Positions 24,940 to 33,269 of a DNA stretch of 64,000 bases are shown here, piece after piece. A program made the position numbers and the translations under genes. The notes beneath the pieces were generated by a model that was not told where the DNA came from, ran no database searches, and was given only the letters and a program-made list of their open reading frames with translations. Source of the stretch: VGWB01 sp964480945. Its GTDB lineage: Bacteria; Bacteroidota; Ignavibacteria; UBA10030. The stretch lies in assembly GCA_964480945.1 (NCBI GenBank), contig CAYZRX010000009.1, forward strand, positions 20,966-84,965, in the 5' to 3' direction. Position 1 is the first letter of the stretch. The number at the start of each line of letters is the position of its first letter.

Positions 24940-25464
24940 TCAATGGAGAATTCTAGTGGCGACAACCAATTGCAAAATCAGGTTCGTATAGACTCCTGAA
25001 ACGACGTCGTCCAGCATGATCCCCAGCCCGCCCTTCATGTTGTCGAGACGCCTCGCGGGAAACGGCTTGACGATGTCGAGGATGCGGAAGATGAAGAACG
25101 CTGCCCCAGCGACCGGAAGGGTCTTCGGAAGGAACAGGAGAGAGATCCACATGCCGAGCATCTCGTCGATCGTCACTTCGGCGGGATCGTGGCCGTACAC
25201 CTTTTCCATGGCATCAGACGCCTTGACCCCAAGAAAAAATACAACCGCGCACAGCGGCAGGAGGACGTACGGTAGTTCGAAGCCCGGGATGAAATACAGT
25301 GCCAGGGCTACTGCCGAACCGACCGTGCCGGACGCAGCCGGTGAGAACCCGCTGAAGAGTCCGGAGGCGAAGGCCTTGGTCACGAATGGAACACTCGCCG
25401 TCGTGGGGTCTCCCTGACCGGGGGCCGACTCACTCTGATTCTGTGACTCGCCCGGAGATGTCAT
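24940..25464 (-). CDS. pgpA: Phosphatidylglycerophosphatase A
   Basis: Inner-membrane phosphatase that converts phosphatidylglycerophosphate to phosphatidylglycerol, the step after PgsA. The 174-aa product has about four membrane segments, with ASGLFSGFSPAASGTVGSAV, the metal-site helix DPAEVTIDEMLGMW near 93-106 and ARRLDNMKGGLGIMLDDVVS. Its first 11 codons overlap the end of pgsA in another frame by 35 bp, so the two steps are genetically coupled. The N-terminal 25 residues are Gln/Ser/Pro-rich and poorly conserved; a start slightly further in is possible. Confidence 0.92.
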   Translation of the reverse strand: MTSPGESQNQSESAPGQGDPTTASVPFVTKAFASGLFSGFSPAASGTVGSAVALALYFIPGFELPYVLLPLCAVVFFLGVKASDAMEKVYGHDPAEVTIDEMLGMWISLLFLPKTLPVAGAAFFIFRILDIVKPFPARRLDNMKGGLGIMLDDVVSGVYTNLILQLVVATRILH

Positions 25465-26056
25465 AGAGTTCGCGAAGGGTCTTCCAGTTTTCGACCACGT
25501 AGAGGATGCCCGTTAGGAGCGTGATGGCTGCAATGACAACCATCGCCGCGTAGAGGAAGGAGTAATCGAGAAGAGTGCGAAGGAGCTCACCGAACCGGTT
25601 TCGTAAGTACTCCGTATCCAGGGCAATATAGACGAGCAGGATATAGTAGATGACGACAAATTGAAGAAATGTCTTCGTTTTCGCGAGACGGGAGGTGTCG
25701 AAGGGCTTCCCCTTGTACTCCGAGTAGGAGCGGAGCAGGGTGATCGCAATATCGCGGACAACGATTACCCAAACAGTCCAAGCAGGGACGAGGTCTAGGT
25801 AGATGAAGGAAATCAGAGCCGCGGAAGTCACAACCTTGTCCGCAAGCGGATCGAGGAATGTTCCCCACCGAGTCACGTACCCCCAGCGCCGAGCCACCCA
25901 TCCGTCGTACCAGTCGGTGAGGACGGCGACGACGAAAACCAACAACGAAAGCTGGCGCTGGAGAGGGTTCGATGAGAATAACAAGGCGACGAAGACGGGT
26001 GTCAGGATGATGCGCAGGAACGTCAGCTGGTTTGGAGGTGAGAGTGGGAGCTTCAT
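25430..26056 (-). CDS. pgsA: CDP-diacylglycerol--glycerol-3-phosphate 3-phosphatidyltransferase
   Basis: Committed step to phosphatidylglycerol in the inner membrane. The 208-aa polytopic protein opens with PNQLTFLRIILTP and carries the CDP-alcohol phosphotransferase motif: D51-G52, A55-R56, G65, D69 and D73, with D48 just before. It heads a run pgsA-pgpA-cinA-thpR-recA-recX on the minus strand, close to the pgsA-cinA-recA order known in many bacteria. Confidence 0.94.
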   Translation of the reverse strand: MKLPLSPPNQLTFLRIILTPVFVALLFSSNPLQRQLSLLVFVVAVLTDWYDGWVARRWGYVTRWGTFLDPLADKVVTSAALISFIYLDLVPAWTVWVIVVRDIAITLLRSYSEYKGKPFDTSRLAKTKTFLQFVVIYYILLVYIALDTEYLRNRFGELLRTLLDYSFLYAAMVVIAAITLLTGILYVVENWKTLRELYDISGRVTESE

Positions 26057-26087
26057 GTTCTTGACAAGCCCGTCGATCTCGAGGGTG

Positions 26088-26117
26088 GAAAAAAAATCCC
26101 GCTGGACGAGCGGGATT
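26088..26117 (-). terminator. Rho-independent terminator after rpmB
   Basis: Perfect 9-bp stem AATCCCGCT/AGCGGGATT (26095-26103 with 26109-26117), followed on the minus strand by about eight T. It separates rpmB from the pgsA unit, so that unit needs its own promoter within the next 30 bp or relies on read-through. Confidence 0.88.
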
Positions 26118-26158
26118 CTTCTTGCGTCACAAATGATGAAAATCGAGCAACGCCCGCA

Positions 26159-26350
26159 TCAGGCTGCTTTCTGAACCCGACCGGTCTTGATGCAATTGCT
26201 GCAGACGGTGATGCGCCGGACGGCTCCGTCAACGTTGGCGCGGACCTTCTGCAAATTAGGGAGAAAACGTCGCGGTGTCCGGTTGTGAGCGTGACTCACA
26301 TGATTTCCCGCCATCGGTTTCTTTCCGCAAATCTCGCACACTCTTGCCAT
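26159..26350 (-). CDS. rpmB: 50S ribosomal protein L28
   Basis: Large-subunit protein near the tRNA exit site. The 63-aa product starts MARVCEICGKKPMAGNHVSH and has the RTPRRFLPNLQKVR segment. CEIC near the N-terminus and CSNC near the C-terminus make it the zinc-binding (C+) form. The ATG at 26350 follows GGAG; a longer reading from a TTG two codons upstream is less likely. It is a single-gene unit with its own terminator. Confidence 0.95.
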   Translation of the reverse strand: MARVCEICGKKPMAGNHVSHAHNRTPRRFLPNLQKVRANVDGAVRRITVCSNCIKTGRVQKAA

Positions 26351-26489
26351 CTTCAAACTCCGTTCTGATCCATCAGTCCATTCATTTCATTCTTCACTTT
26401 CATCCCCCCACCCGCTGTTCAATATAGCGATTAATGGAAAGAGAGGCAAGCCGAAATTCCTACGGTGCCGAAGGTGGTTCGATCTGCGT

Positions 26490-26499
26490 NNNNNNNNNN
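26490..26499. other. assembly gap (10 N)
   Basis: Ten undetermined bases in the 280-bp region between rpmB and tsaD. On both sides the sequence is non-coding and A-rich, so a gene is unlikely to be hidden unless the gap is larger than drawn. Confidence 0.98.
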
Positions 26500-26590
26500 G
26501 GTTATCATAAACGAAACCTGGACTCAAAACAAGCATCGAGAGTCGTGATTCTTGATCTGTAAGCACCAAGAAGCGAGACGCAGACGACCG

Positions 26591-26626
26591 AAACTCAAAA
26601 CTGAAAACTCATAACTCAAAACTCAC
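26591..26626. repeat. short imperfect tandem repeat upstream of tsaD
   Basis: Four spaced copies of AACTCA (from 26592, 26606, 26613 and 26620) make an A-rich low-complexity stretch ending 10 bp before the tsaD start codon. It lies near the N gap, so it may be part of what broke the assembly. Confidence 0.6.
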
Positions 26627-26636
26627 CATCCCTCAA

Positions 26637-27671
26637 GTGACCGTTCTCGGGATTGAAACATCATGTGATGAAACCTCTGCGGCAGTCGTGCAGGAGGGGA
26701 GGTTGCTCTCAAACGTCACTGCGACGCAGCTCTTCCACGCCGGATTCGGGGGCGTCGTGCCGGAGCTTGCGTCTCGGGACCACGAGCGGAGAATTGTTCC
26801 CATCGTCGATGAGGCCTTGAAAAAGGCAGGCGTGACCACGCATCAGCTGGACGGTGTTTCGGCCGTGTATGGTCCGGGTCTCGTGGGGGCGATTCTCGTG
26901 GGTCTGAGCTTCGGGAAATCGATGGCGCTCGGACTGGGGGTTCCCTTCGTTGGTGTCGACCATATGGAAGCCCATATTCTTTCGAACCTTCTCGGGGATC
27001 CGAAACCGAGCTTCCCGTTCATCAACCTTACCGTCTCCGGGGGCCACACGCAGCTTGTGATGGTACGAGGCCCACTGGAATACCAGCTGCTCGGCCAAAC
27101 GAAGGACGACGCTGCAGGTGAAGCATTTGACAAGGTGGCGAAGATGCTGGGTCTCGGGTACCCCGGCGGACCGATCGTTGACAAGCTGGCAGCGGGTGGC
27201 AACCCCGCCTTCGTCGACTTCCCCCGATCTCGGTTGGAGGGGGGTTCTCTCGATTTTAGTTTTAGTGGATTGAAAACCTCCGTGCTGTACTATCTTCGGA
27301 AAATCGGGTTTTCGAACGCTGCAGCGAAGGTGAAGGAGGCGAATCCAGGGGCATATGACGAATTCCTGGCAGACATTTGTGCCAGCTTTCAAGCGGCGGT
27401 CGTCGATGTACTGGTGGAGAAGACCTTGGGGGCTGCACGGCGATTCAATGTGAAGGACGTCGCGATCGCCGGTGGCGTCGCGGCCAATTCGGAACTGCGA
27501 AAGCGTATGACGGCTGCTGCGAGTGACATCGGTTTTCGCGTTTTCATTCCCAAGTTCGAATTCTGCACCGATAACGGCGCGATGGTCGCGATGGCAGGCT
27601 ATCTGAAGCTGAAGGAGGGGAGAACATCGAGCCTGGAGCTGACAGCAGAACCGAGTCTGGAACTAACTTGA
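26637..27671 (+). CDS. tsaD: tRNA N6-adenosine threonylcarbamoyltransferase TsaD
   Basis: Catalytic subunit for t6A at position 37 of ANN-decoding tRNAs. The 344-aa product starts at a GTG (26637) with no clear ribosome site; the start is set by the conserved VLGIETSCDETSAAV at 3-17. Metal ligands H109 and H113 lie in DHMEAH, with VSGGHTQL near 129-136 and the C-terminal CTDNGAMVA. No tsaB or tsaE is adjacent. The C-terminus ends in a short repeated SLELT element. Confidence 0.95.
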   Translation: MTVLGIETSCDETSAAVVQEGRLLSNVTATQLFHAGFGGVVPELASRDHERRIVPIVDEALKKAGVTTHQLDGVSAVYGPGLVGAILVGLSFGKSMALGLGVPFVGVDHMEAHILSNLLGDPKPSFPFINLTVSGGHTQLVMVRGPLEYQLLGQTKDDAAGEAFDKVAKMLGLGYPGGPIVDKLAAGGNPAFVDFPRSRLEGGSLDFSFSGLKTSVLYYLRKIGFSNAAAKVKEANPGAYDEFLADICASFQAAVVDVLVEKTLGAARRFNVKDVAIAGGVAANSELRKRMTAAASDIGFRVFIPKFEFCTDNGAMVAMAGYLKLKEGRTSSLELTAEPSLELT

Positions 27672-27735
27672 GGCAGATTCCCGAAATCTCTCCTCGCTTT
27701 TCGCGGACGACTTCGGGAAACCTACCAGGGGTAAG

Positions 27736-28551
27736 ATGAACCGAATCCGAGCAAAGTTCAGCGAGCTGCACGCAAGTGGACGCAAAGCGCTCATCCCGTA
27801 CATCACGCCGGAATTTCCGTTTGATGGGATGACGTTGCCGCTCCTGCAGGAGCTCGAGCGCGCGGGGGCCGATCTGATCGAGGTCGGAATTCCGTTCTCC
27901 GATCCGCTGGCGGATGGAGAGACGATTCAGCATTCCTCCGATGTTGCACTGAAGAACGGAGCAACAATACGAAGGATCCTCGATTGTGTGAGCCGGTTCA
28001 GGAAGGGAAGCCAGCTGCCCCTGGTGTTGATGGGATATATCAACCCGATTCTGCATTGGGGAGTCGATCGATTCCTCACAGATTGCAGGACGTCGGGGGT
28101 TGACGGCGTCATCGTTCCGGATCTCCCGCCCGAGGAGGCATCGGAGTTCAAGAACAGCTGCGACGGATCCGGCATCAGCGCGGTCTTCCTCGTCGCGCCG
28201 ACGACGCCGGACGAACGCATCCGCCGTATCGATGAGCTTTCGACGGATTTCTCGTACTGCGTGTCAGTCACAGGAGTGACGGGTGAACGGGCACAGCTTG
28301 GTGCAGACGACTCTCTCCGGAGCTTCTTGAGGAGGGTTCGCGCTCATGCAAAGAAACCGTTCGTTGTCGGTTTCGGCATCTCAAAGCCGGAGCATGTCAC
28401 GAGGGTATGGGAGTTTGCCGACGGCGCCGTCGTCGGTTCAGCGCTTATCAACGTCCTGGGGAAAGCCAGCTCCCAGCAGGAAGCATTGAAAGCCGCTCGC
28501 GACTTTCTTCTTTCCCTTCGACCATCCGGAGGAACCCTGGTCCATGAATGA
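27736..28551 (+). CDS. trpA: Tryptophan synthase alpha chain
   Basis: Splits indole-3-glycerol phosphate to indole and glyceraldehyde 3-phosphate, the penultimate reaction of tryptophan synthesis; acts with TrpB. The 271-aa product keeps both catalytic acids at the canonical positions, E49 and D60, in LIEVGIPFSDPLADG, and has GVDGVIVPDLPPEE and VGFGISKPEHV. trpB and the rest of the trp genes are absent from this window. It overlaps the chorismate mutase gene downstream by 8 bp. Confidence 0.96.
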   Translation: MNRIRAKFSELHASGRKALIPYITPEFPFDGMTLPLLQELERAGADLIEVGIPFSDPLADGETIQHSSDVALKNGATIRRILDCVSRFRKGSQLPLVLMGYINPILHWGVDRFLTDCRTSGVDGVIVPDLPPEEASEFKNSCDGSGISAVFLVAPTTPDERIRRIDELSTDFSYCVSVTGVTGERAQLGADDSLRSFLRRVRAHAKKPFVVGFGISKPEHVTRVWEFADGAVVGSALINVLGKASSQQEALKAARDFLLSLRPSGGTLVHE

Positions 28552-28846
28552 ACTCGATCAGTGGCGACAGAAAATCGACGACCTTGACCTCCAGCTCGTC
28601 AAGCTCTTGAACATGCGCGCCGACTGTGCCAGAGAGATCGGGAAGGTGAAGCTTGCTCTGGGGCTCGACGCGTACTCGCCGGAGCGGGAGGAAGAGGTCA
28701 TGCGCAACGTGACCTCGCATAGCTCCGGACCACTCTCGTCTCAGGCGATTCGGCGACTGTTCGAGCGCATCATTGACGAATCGCGAACCGTCGAGCGCCT
28801 GTTCATGACGGAACAACGGGGACGAATCAGCAGACAGGGCAAATGA
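28544..28846 (+). CDS. Chorismate mutase (AroQ type)
   Basis: Converts chorismate to prephenate, the branch to Phe and Tyr. The 100-aa all-helical protein is the stand-alone AroQ domain: WRQKIDDLDLQLVKLLNMR supplies the first active-site Arg/Lys helix, then EIGKVKLALGLDAYSPEREE and IRRLFERIIDESRTVE. The start overlaps trpA by 8 bp and the stop overlaps mltG by 4 bp, so an aromatic pair is coupled with a cell-wall gene. Confidence 0.92.
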   Translation: MNELDQWRQKIDDLDLQLVKLLNMRADCAREIGKVKLALGLDAYSPEREEEVMRNVTSHSSGPLSSQAIRRLFERIIDESRTVERLFMTEQRGRISRQGK

Positions 28847-29901
28847 GACTCTTTGAATCCATCGTTCGCATCATCAAGCAGCGGCCATGGCAGTCCACAG
28901 TCGTTCTCGTCGTGGGCCTTTTCCTCCTGTTCGCCTACATGGTGTTCTGGGCTCCGAATACCTCCTCGCTTGCGGCTGTGCGGGCCGTCGCTGTTCCTCG
29001 GGGAGCGACATTCAAGAGCGTCGGCGATTCGTTGGAAGCAAGCGGGGTTCTCCGAAGCCGCTGGACGTTCAATCTCGCGGGGAGAATCCTCGGCCTGACC
29101 CGCACGATGAAGGTGGGTAAGTATCTCTTCCCTCAAGGACTGTCCAACGCTTCGATCCTCAGGGATCTCGCGGAAGGAAAATCCCGAATTTTGATCGCCG
29201 TGTCGATCCCGGAGGGATGGCGCGTGGAGCGGTCCGCGATTCGATTCAGTCAGCAGCTGGGAACCGACACCGAGCGGTTCATCGAACTTTGCCAGAGCGA
29301 ACGGTTCGTGCGTTCCATGGGCGTGGAGGCTTCATCGCTCGAGGGTTACTTGATGCCAGATACGTACAAGTTCCTATGGCAGACAGATGAAGCGGACGTC
29401 ATCGCCAGAATGGTGGGGGAGTTCAAGAGGTTCTACGACGATAGTCTCCGCAAGCGGCAGGAAGCGATGAAGCTCTCTCTCAACGAGGTTTTGACCCTTG
29501 CGTCGATCGTCGAGGCGGAGACGCAGCTCGACGAGGAGCGCCCGATCATCGCGGGCGTGTACTTCAATCGAATGAAGAAGCGGATGCGCCTGGAGGCAGA
29601 TCCGACGGTTGAGTATGCCATCCCCGACGGTCCGCGTCGGCTCTCGTATTCCGACCTCAGAATCGATTCTCCGTACAACACCTATCGGTACTACGGCCTT
29701 CCGCCCGGTCCGATCAACAGTCCGGGACGCAAGTCGATCCTCGCGGTTCTCTACCCCGAGAAGCATTCCTTCCTCTACTTTGTGGCGAACGGCTCGGGGG
29801 GACATACATTTTCGCGGACGTATTCCGAGCATCGAAAGGCCGTACGCGCGTACCGCCGCATGAGGAGGGAGGCCGTGACCAACTCCCGCACGGGTGGATG
29901 A
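28843..29901 (+). CDS. mltG: Endolytic murein transglycosylase MltG
   Basis: Inner-membrane lytic transglycosylase that cuts nascent glycan strands and sets their length. The 352-aa product has one N-terminal membrane helix (about 16-36), a LysM-like region, and the YceG catalytic domain with the active glutamate in LASIVEAETQLDEERP near 226-241. It also has YNTYRYYGLPPGPINSPGRK and a terminal FSRTYSEHRKAV. The cytoplasmic tail is short. It is the last gene of the trpA-chorismate mutase-mltG set. Confidence 0.94.
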   Translation: MRLFESIVRIIKQRPWQSTVVLVVGLFLLFAYMVFWAPNTSSLAAVRAVAVPRGATFKSVGDSLEASGVLRSRWTFNLAGRILGLTRTMKVGKYLFPQGLSNASILRDLAEGKSRILIAVSIPEGWRVERSAIRFSQQLGTDTERFIELCQSERFVRSMGVEASSLEGYLMPDTYKFLWQTDEADVIARMVGEFKRFYDDSLRKRQEAMKLSLNEVLTLASIVEAETQLDEERPIIAGVYFNRMKKRMRLEADPTVEYAIPDGPRRLSYSDLRIDSPYNTYRYYGLPPGPINSPGRKSILAVLYPEKHSFLYFVANGSGGHTFSRTYSEHRKAVRAYRRMRREAVTNSRTGG

Positions 29902-29924
29902 CGTGCACGGACCGAGCGCCGCCG

Positions 29925-29953
29925 TTTCTTCTTTCCTCACCTTTTTCTATATT
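29925..29953 (+). promoter_or_regulatory. possible promoter for the Ig-like lipoprotein
   Basis: TATATT at 29948-29953 with TTTCTT 17 bp upstream. The -10 box is identical to that of several other promoters in this window; the -35 box is poor. Confidence 0.35.
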
Positions 29954-29985
29954 CAGAGCACACCCGATCATCGATCCCTTACCTG

Positions 29986-31704
29986 ATGGATCAATCCGCA
30001 ACGCTGCTGAAATCAGCGGCAGTCATTCTTGCAGTTCTCTTGCTCTCCTCCTGCGCCGGCCAAAAGCCACCGGAGGGAGGGCCCGTCGACACAGTTCCGC
30101 CGGTCATTATCTCGACCTACCCCCGTCAGTACGCGACCCAGTTTCGAGATAGCAGGATCCTCCTCGAATTCGACAAGTATGTGGATCACCGGAGCGTCGA
30201 AGGCTCTGTTTTCATTTCGCCGACCGTCGGGCCGCTCGAATTCGACTGGAGCGGAAGGGAGGTCGAGATTCGTTTCTCGGACAGCCTCCGGCCTGGCCGC
30301 ACGTATGTGGTGAATGTCGGTACGGATGTCGTCGACCTCCACAACCACAACAGAATGGCCGAGGCCTTCACGCTCGCATTCTCGACAGGTGACAGCATCG
30401 ATCGCGGAGCGATCAAAGGGAAAATCTTCACGATCAAGCCGGCCGATTCGCCGTCGGGGGTGATGATCTTCGCCTACAACCTGATGGGCTTGAATCCCGA
30501 CACACTCGATCCCTCCCGGACGAAGCCGGATTACGTCACGCAAACAGGAAAAGGAGGGGAATTCTTCCTTCGGTTCCTTGCCCTGGGGGCGTACCGGCTT
30601 CTTGCTGTTCGGGACGAGTACCGTAATCTGCTGTACGAGCCTGAGACCGACGAGTACGGTGTCCCGTCGGAGGACATCGATCTGACCCCGAGCGATACGA
30701 TCCAAGCCAATGTGTGGATGCAGCTCGCCAAGGCGGATACAACCGCGCCGCGACTGATCAAGGCGACGGCGCCGGACCAGCGTCATCTTCTCGTCGAGTT
30801 CTCTCAGGCCGTCGACACCGGGAGCATTGCGCCGAGTTCGTTTCAGATCGCAGATACCGCTGACGGCGAAGCTCTCGGCGTACGGGCCGCCTCCGTGTTG
30901 TTCCCGAAAATGATCAACGTTCTGGTCGTGACAGAGCCACAAACGACGGATCGACGCTATCGTGTGCGGGTGGAAGCGGTTCGGGATCTGGGTGGAATGA
31001 CGATCAGTCCGATTGCAAACTCGTTGACGTTCTCCGGTTCTGCGACCGCCGATACGGTTGGGCCGGCGATCCTGTCTGTCTCCATTCCCGATAGCTCACG
31101 GGAGGTCGATTTCCAGCCCGACGTGCAAATCGACTTTTCCGATGCTGTCAGCAGGGGGACCGCAGAAGAAGCGATCGCGTTGCAGGATACGAGCCGTCAG
31201 CAGATCGCATCATCCTTCCGTTGGCTAACGGATGCTTCGGTCGTTCTGCGACCTCGAGAAAAGCTCGCGGGTAAGACGTGGTACCGGCTCGATGTCGAGT
31301 TGCGAAGGGTTCGGGGTCTGGTTGGCAAATCTGGAAAGGATACGGTCCGGGTGTGGCAATTCCGCACGCTGGACGACGAATTGCTGAGCAGTATCGAAGG
31401 GACCGTGCGGGACGACGGCCCCATGGACACTGTCGGCGACATCTTCCTGTTTGCGGGGAACATCGCACGAAAGGGAAGCGCGGCGTACCAGTTGAGACTG
31501 AGACGGCCCGGCGCGTTCGTTCTGCAGGACATCCTCGAGGGTTCGTACGTTCTCCATGCATTTCGCGATCGGAACGGAGATCAGAAGTATGATGCCGGGC
31601 GCCCCTACCCGTTCTCTCGTTCCGAGCGATTTACGTACTACCCGGACACTCTCAAGGTCCGGGCACGTTGGCCCCTCGACGGCATTCAACTGATCTTTCA
31701 CTAG
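29986..31704 (+). CDS. Ig-like domain-containing lipoprotein (Big_5)
   Basis: 572-aa surface or periplasmic lipoprotein. A signal peptide ends in the lipobox LLSSC with the acylated cysteine at 23. It is followed by a Big_5/SbsA-type Ig-like domain at about 38-132 (DTVPPVIISTYP, then a VEIRFSDSLRPGRTYVVN strand), with later Ig-like units near 240-340 (DTTAPRLIKATAPDQ) and 345-445 (DTVGPAILSVSIPDS). Proteins of this plan are frequent in Bacteroidota and Ignavibacteriota; their role is unknown, probably envelope structure or adhesion. No enzyme motif is seen. Confidence 0.85.
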   Translation: MDQSATLLKSAAVILAVLLLSSCAGQKPPEGGPVDTVPPVIISTYPRQYATQFRDSRILLEFDKYVDHRSVEGSVFISPTVGPLEFDWSGREVEIRFSDSLRPGRTYVVNVGTDVVDLHNHNRMAEAFTLAFSTGDSIDRGAIKGKIFTIKPADSPSGVMIFAYNLMGLNPDTLDPSRTKPDYVTQTGKGGEFFLRFLALGAYRLLAVRDEYRNLLYEPETDEYGVPSEDIDLTPSDTIQANVWMQLAKADTTAPRLIKATAPDQRHLLVEFSQAVDTGSIAPSSFQIADTADGEALGVRAASVLFPKMINVLVVTEPQTTDRRYRVRVEAVRDLGGMTISPIANSLTFSGSATADTVGPAILSVSIPDSSREVDFQPDVQIDFSDAVSRGTAEEAIALQDTSRQQIASSFRWLTDASVVLRPREKLAGKTWYRLDVELRRVRGLVGKSGKDTVRVWQFRTLDDELLSSIEGTVRDDGPMDTVGDIFLFAGNIARKGSAAYQLRLRRPGAFVLQDILEGSYVLHAFRDRNGDQKYDAGRPYPFSRSERFTYYPDTLKVRARWPLDGIQLIFH

Positions 31705-31789
31705 ATGTGGGAACCGACGTTCACGACGATCATTCATTTTCACTTCTTCTAGACATTCGCAGGCTCGCGAAAATCCGTTCGGCTGCAGT

Positions 31790-31818
31790 TTGACTTTCAA
31801 ACGATTTTTCTTTAGAAT
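31790..31818 (+). promoter_or_regulatory. promoter of the nuoABCDEF operon
   Basis: TTGACT (31790-31795), 17-bp spacer, TAGAAT (31813-31818): 5 of 6 in both boxes, about 75 bp before nuoA. The rest of the leader (31819-31893) is T-rich and shows no clear ribosome site or riboswitch. Confidence 0.65.
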
Positions 31819-31893
31819 TTCACGACTTTTGCGGCTTGGTGAAGCGTTTGTTCGCTCAATGCGCGCAACATTTTTGCCTATTCGAGTGTTTAT

Positions 31894-32250
31894 ATGATTG
31901 AGAGCTATATCCCGATATTCGTCGTGATCGCCGGAGGGATCATCTTCGGCGTTGTCATGGTGAAACTGAACGAATGGCTGGGTCCTCATCACCCGACCGA
32001 GGAGAAGCTGACGACCTATGAGAGCGGGATGGAGCCTGTCAGAACCGCCCGAGAACGTTTTTCGGTGAGATTCTACATGGTGGCTGTTCTCTTCATCCTC
32101 TTCGACATCGAAGTAGTTTTTCTCTATCCGTGGGCCGTGGTGTTCAAGGAGCTCGGGGTTTCGGGATTCGTCACGATGGCACTGTTTATCGGGATCTTGC
32201 TGATCGGCTACTATTATGTATGGAGGAAAGGGGCGCTCGAATGGGATTAG
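31894..32250 (+). CDS. nuoA: NADH-quinone oxidoreductase subunit A
   Basis: Membrane subunit of respiratory complex I at the junction with the peripheral arm. The 118-aa product has three hydrophobic helices and the family segment KLTTYESGMEPV followed by RFSVRFYMVAVLFILFDIEV. The stop codon overlaps the nuoB start by 10 bp. It is the first gene of the operon, behind the promoter at 31790. Confidence 0.96.
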   Translation: MIESYIPIFVVIAGGIIFGVVMVKLNEWLGPHHPTEEKLTTYESGMEPVRTARERFSVRFYMVAVLFILFDIEVVFLYPWAVVFKELGVSGFVTMALFIGILLIGYYYVWRKGALEWD

Positions 32251-32780
32251 AACATGCTCTCGGTGATAGTATTCTCACGACAAAGCTCGATGCAGCAATC
32301 AATTGGTGCCGGAAGAACTCCCTCTGGCCGATGCCGATGGGGATCTCCTGCTGTGCGATCGAAATGATGGCGTTTGCGGGCCCACGGTTCGATGTGTCAC
32401 GCTTCGGCTCGGAGGTCTTTCGTTTCTCGCCACGTCAATCGGACGTGATGATCGTCGCTGGGACGACAACCTACAAGATGGCGAAGGTGGTTCGCAAGAT
32501 TTATGATCAGATGCCCGACCCCAAGTGGGTGATCGCGATGGGGGTCTGCACCTCGTCCGGAGGGATGTACCGGACCTACTCGGTTGTGCAGGGCATCGAC
32601 CAGTTTCTCCCCGTCGACCTCTACGTCTCAGGCTGCCCGCCTCGTCCGGACAACCTGATCAACGCGTTGATGAAACTTCAGACGATGGTGCAGAAAGGGC
32701 AGAGCAGGGGTGGCTCGCCGAATTATGGCGGCAATCCGGGCAAAGACAAGCCTGAACCGCTTCCCGCCGTCACGGGTTAG
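32241..32780 (+). CDS. nuoB: NADH-quinone oxidoreductase subunit B
   Basis: Carries Fe-S cluster N2, the last electron carrier before quinone. From the ATG at 32241 it is 179 aa; the frame is open further upstream but that reading lies inside nuoA. The N2 ligands are present: the adjacent pair in GISCCAIEMM, then VCTSSGGMY and SGCPPRPDNL. The C-terminal 25 residues are Gly/Asn/Pro-rich and family-specific. Downstream nuoC follows after 3 bp. Confidence 0.96.
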   Translation: MGLEHALGDSILTTKLDAAINWCRKNSLWPMPMGISCCAIEMMAFAGPRFDVSRFGSEVFRFSPRQSDVMIVAGTTTYKMAKVVRKIYDQMPDPKWVIAMGVCTSSGGMYRTYSVVQGIDQFLPVDLYVSGCPPRPDNLINALMKLQTMVQKGQSRGGSPNYGGNPGKDKPEPLPAVTG

Positions 32781-32783
32781 CAT

Positions 32784-33266
32784 ATGAACAATCTCGTTGT
32801 CGAAAAGCTGAAGGCCCGCTTCGGCGAATCGAAGATCGAAGCGAGCGAGTTTCGGGGCGAGTTTACGCTTGTTGTCCCGAAGGAGATCATTGTCGAAGTC
32901 TGCCGGTTTCTGAAGGAAGACGACGAGCTGAAGTTCGATCTCCTCGCCGACCTCTGCGGCATCGATATGAACACGCCGATGAAGCGGTTCGGCGTGATCT
33001 ACAACCTATACTCGTTGAAGAACAAACAGCGGATTCGCCTCAAGAGCTTTGTTGAAGAAGAGGATCCCAAGCTCCCCACTGTGACCTCCGTTTGGGGCAC
33101 GGCAAACTGGCACGAGCGCGAGACGTTCGACATGTTCGGGATCGTCTTCGAAGGTCATCCTGATCTCCGCAGGGTGTATATGCCGGAGGAGTTTGAATAC
33201 TTCCCGCTGCGCAAAGATTTTCCTCTCATGGGCATCCCCGGCTCCATTCCTCTCCCGAAGAAATAG
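32784..33266 (+). CDS. nuoC: NADH-quinone oxidoreductase subunit C
   Basis: 30-kDa peripheral-arm subunit that packs against NuoD. The 160-aa product has the family's C-terminal signature ANWHERETFDMFGIVFEGHP and LRKDFPLMG. It is a separate protein here, not fused to nuoD as in E. coli. It sits tightly between nuoB and nuoD, with almost no spacing on either side. Confidence 0.95.
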   Translation: MNNLVVEKLKARFGESKIEASEFRGEFTLVVPKEIIVEVCRFLKEDDELKFDLLADLCGIDMNTPMKRFGVIYNLYSLKNKQRIRLKSFVEEEDPKLPTVTSVWGTANWHERETFDMFGIVFEGHPDLRRVYMPEEFEYFPLRKDFPLMGIPGSIPLPKK

Positions 33267-33269
33267 GTG

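Noticed and set aside
26591..26626. CRISPR-like or regulatory iteron array
   Set aside because: The units are only six bases, irregularly spaced and low in complexity; there are no spacers and no cas genes nearby.
32130..32240. Longer N-terminus for NuoB
   Set aside because: The extra 37 codons lie inside nuoA in another frame. The ATG at 32241 overlaps the nuoA stop as expected for coupled genes.
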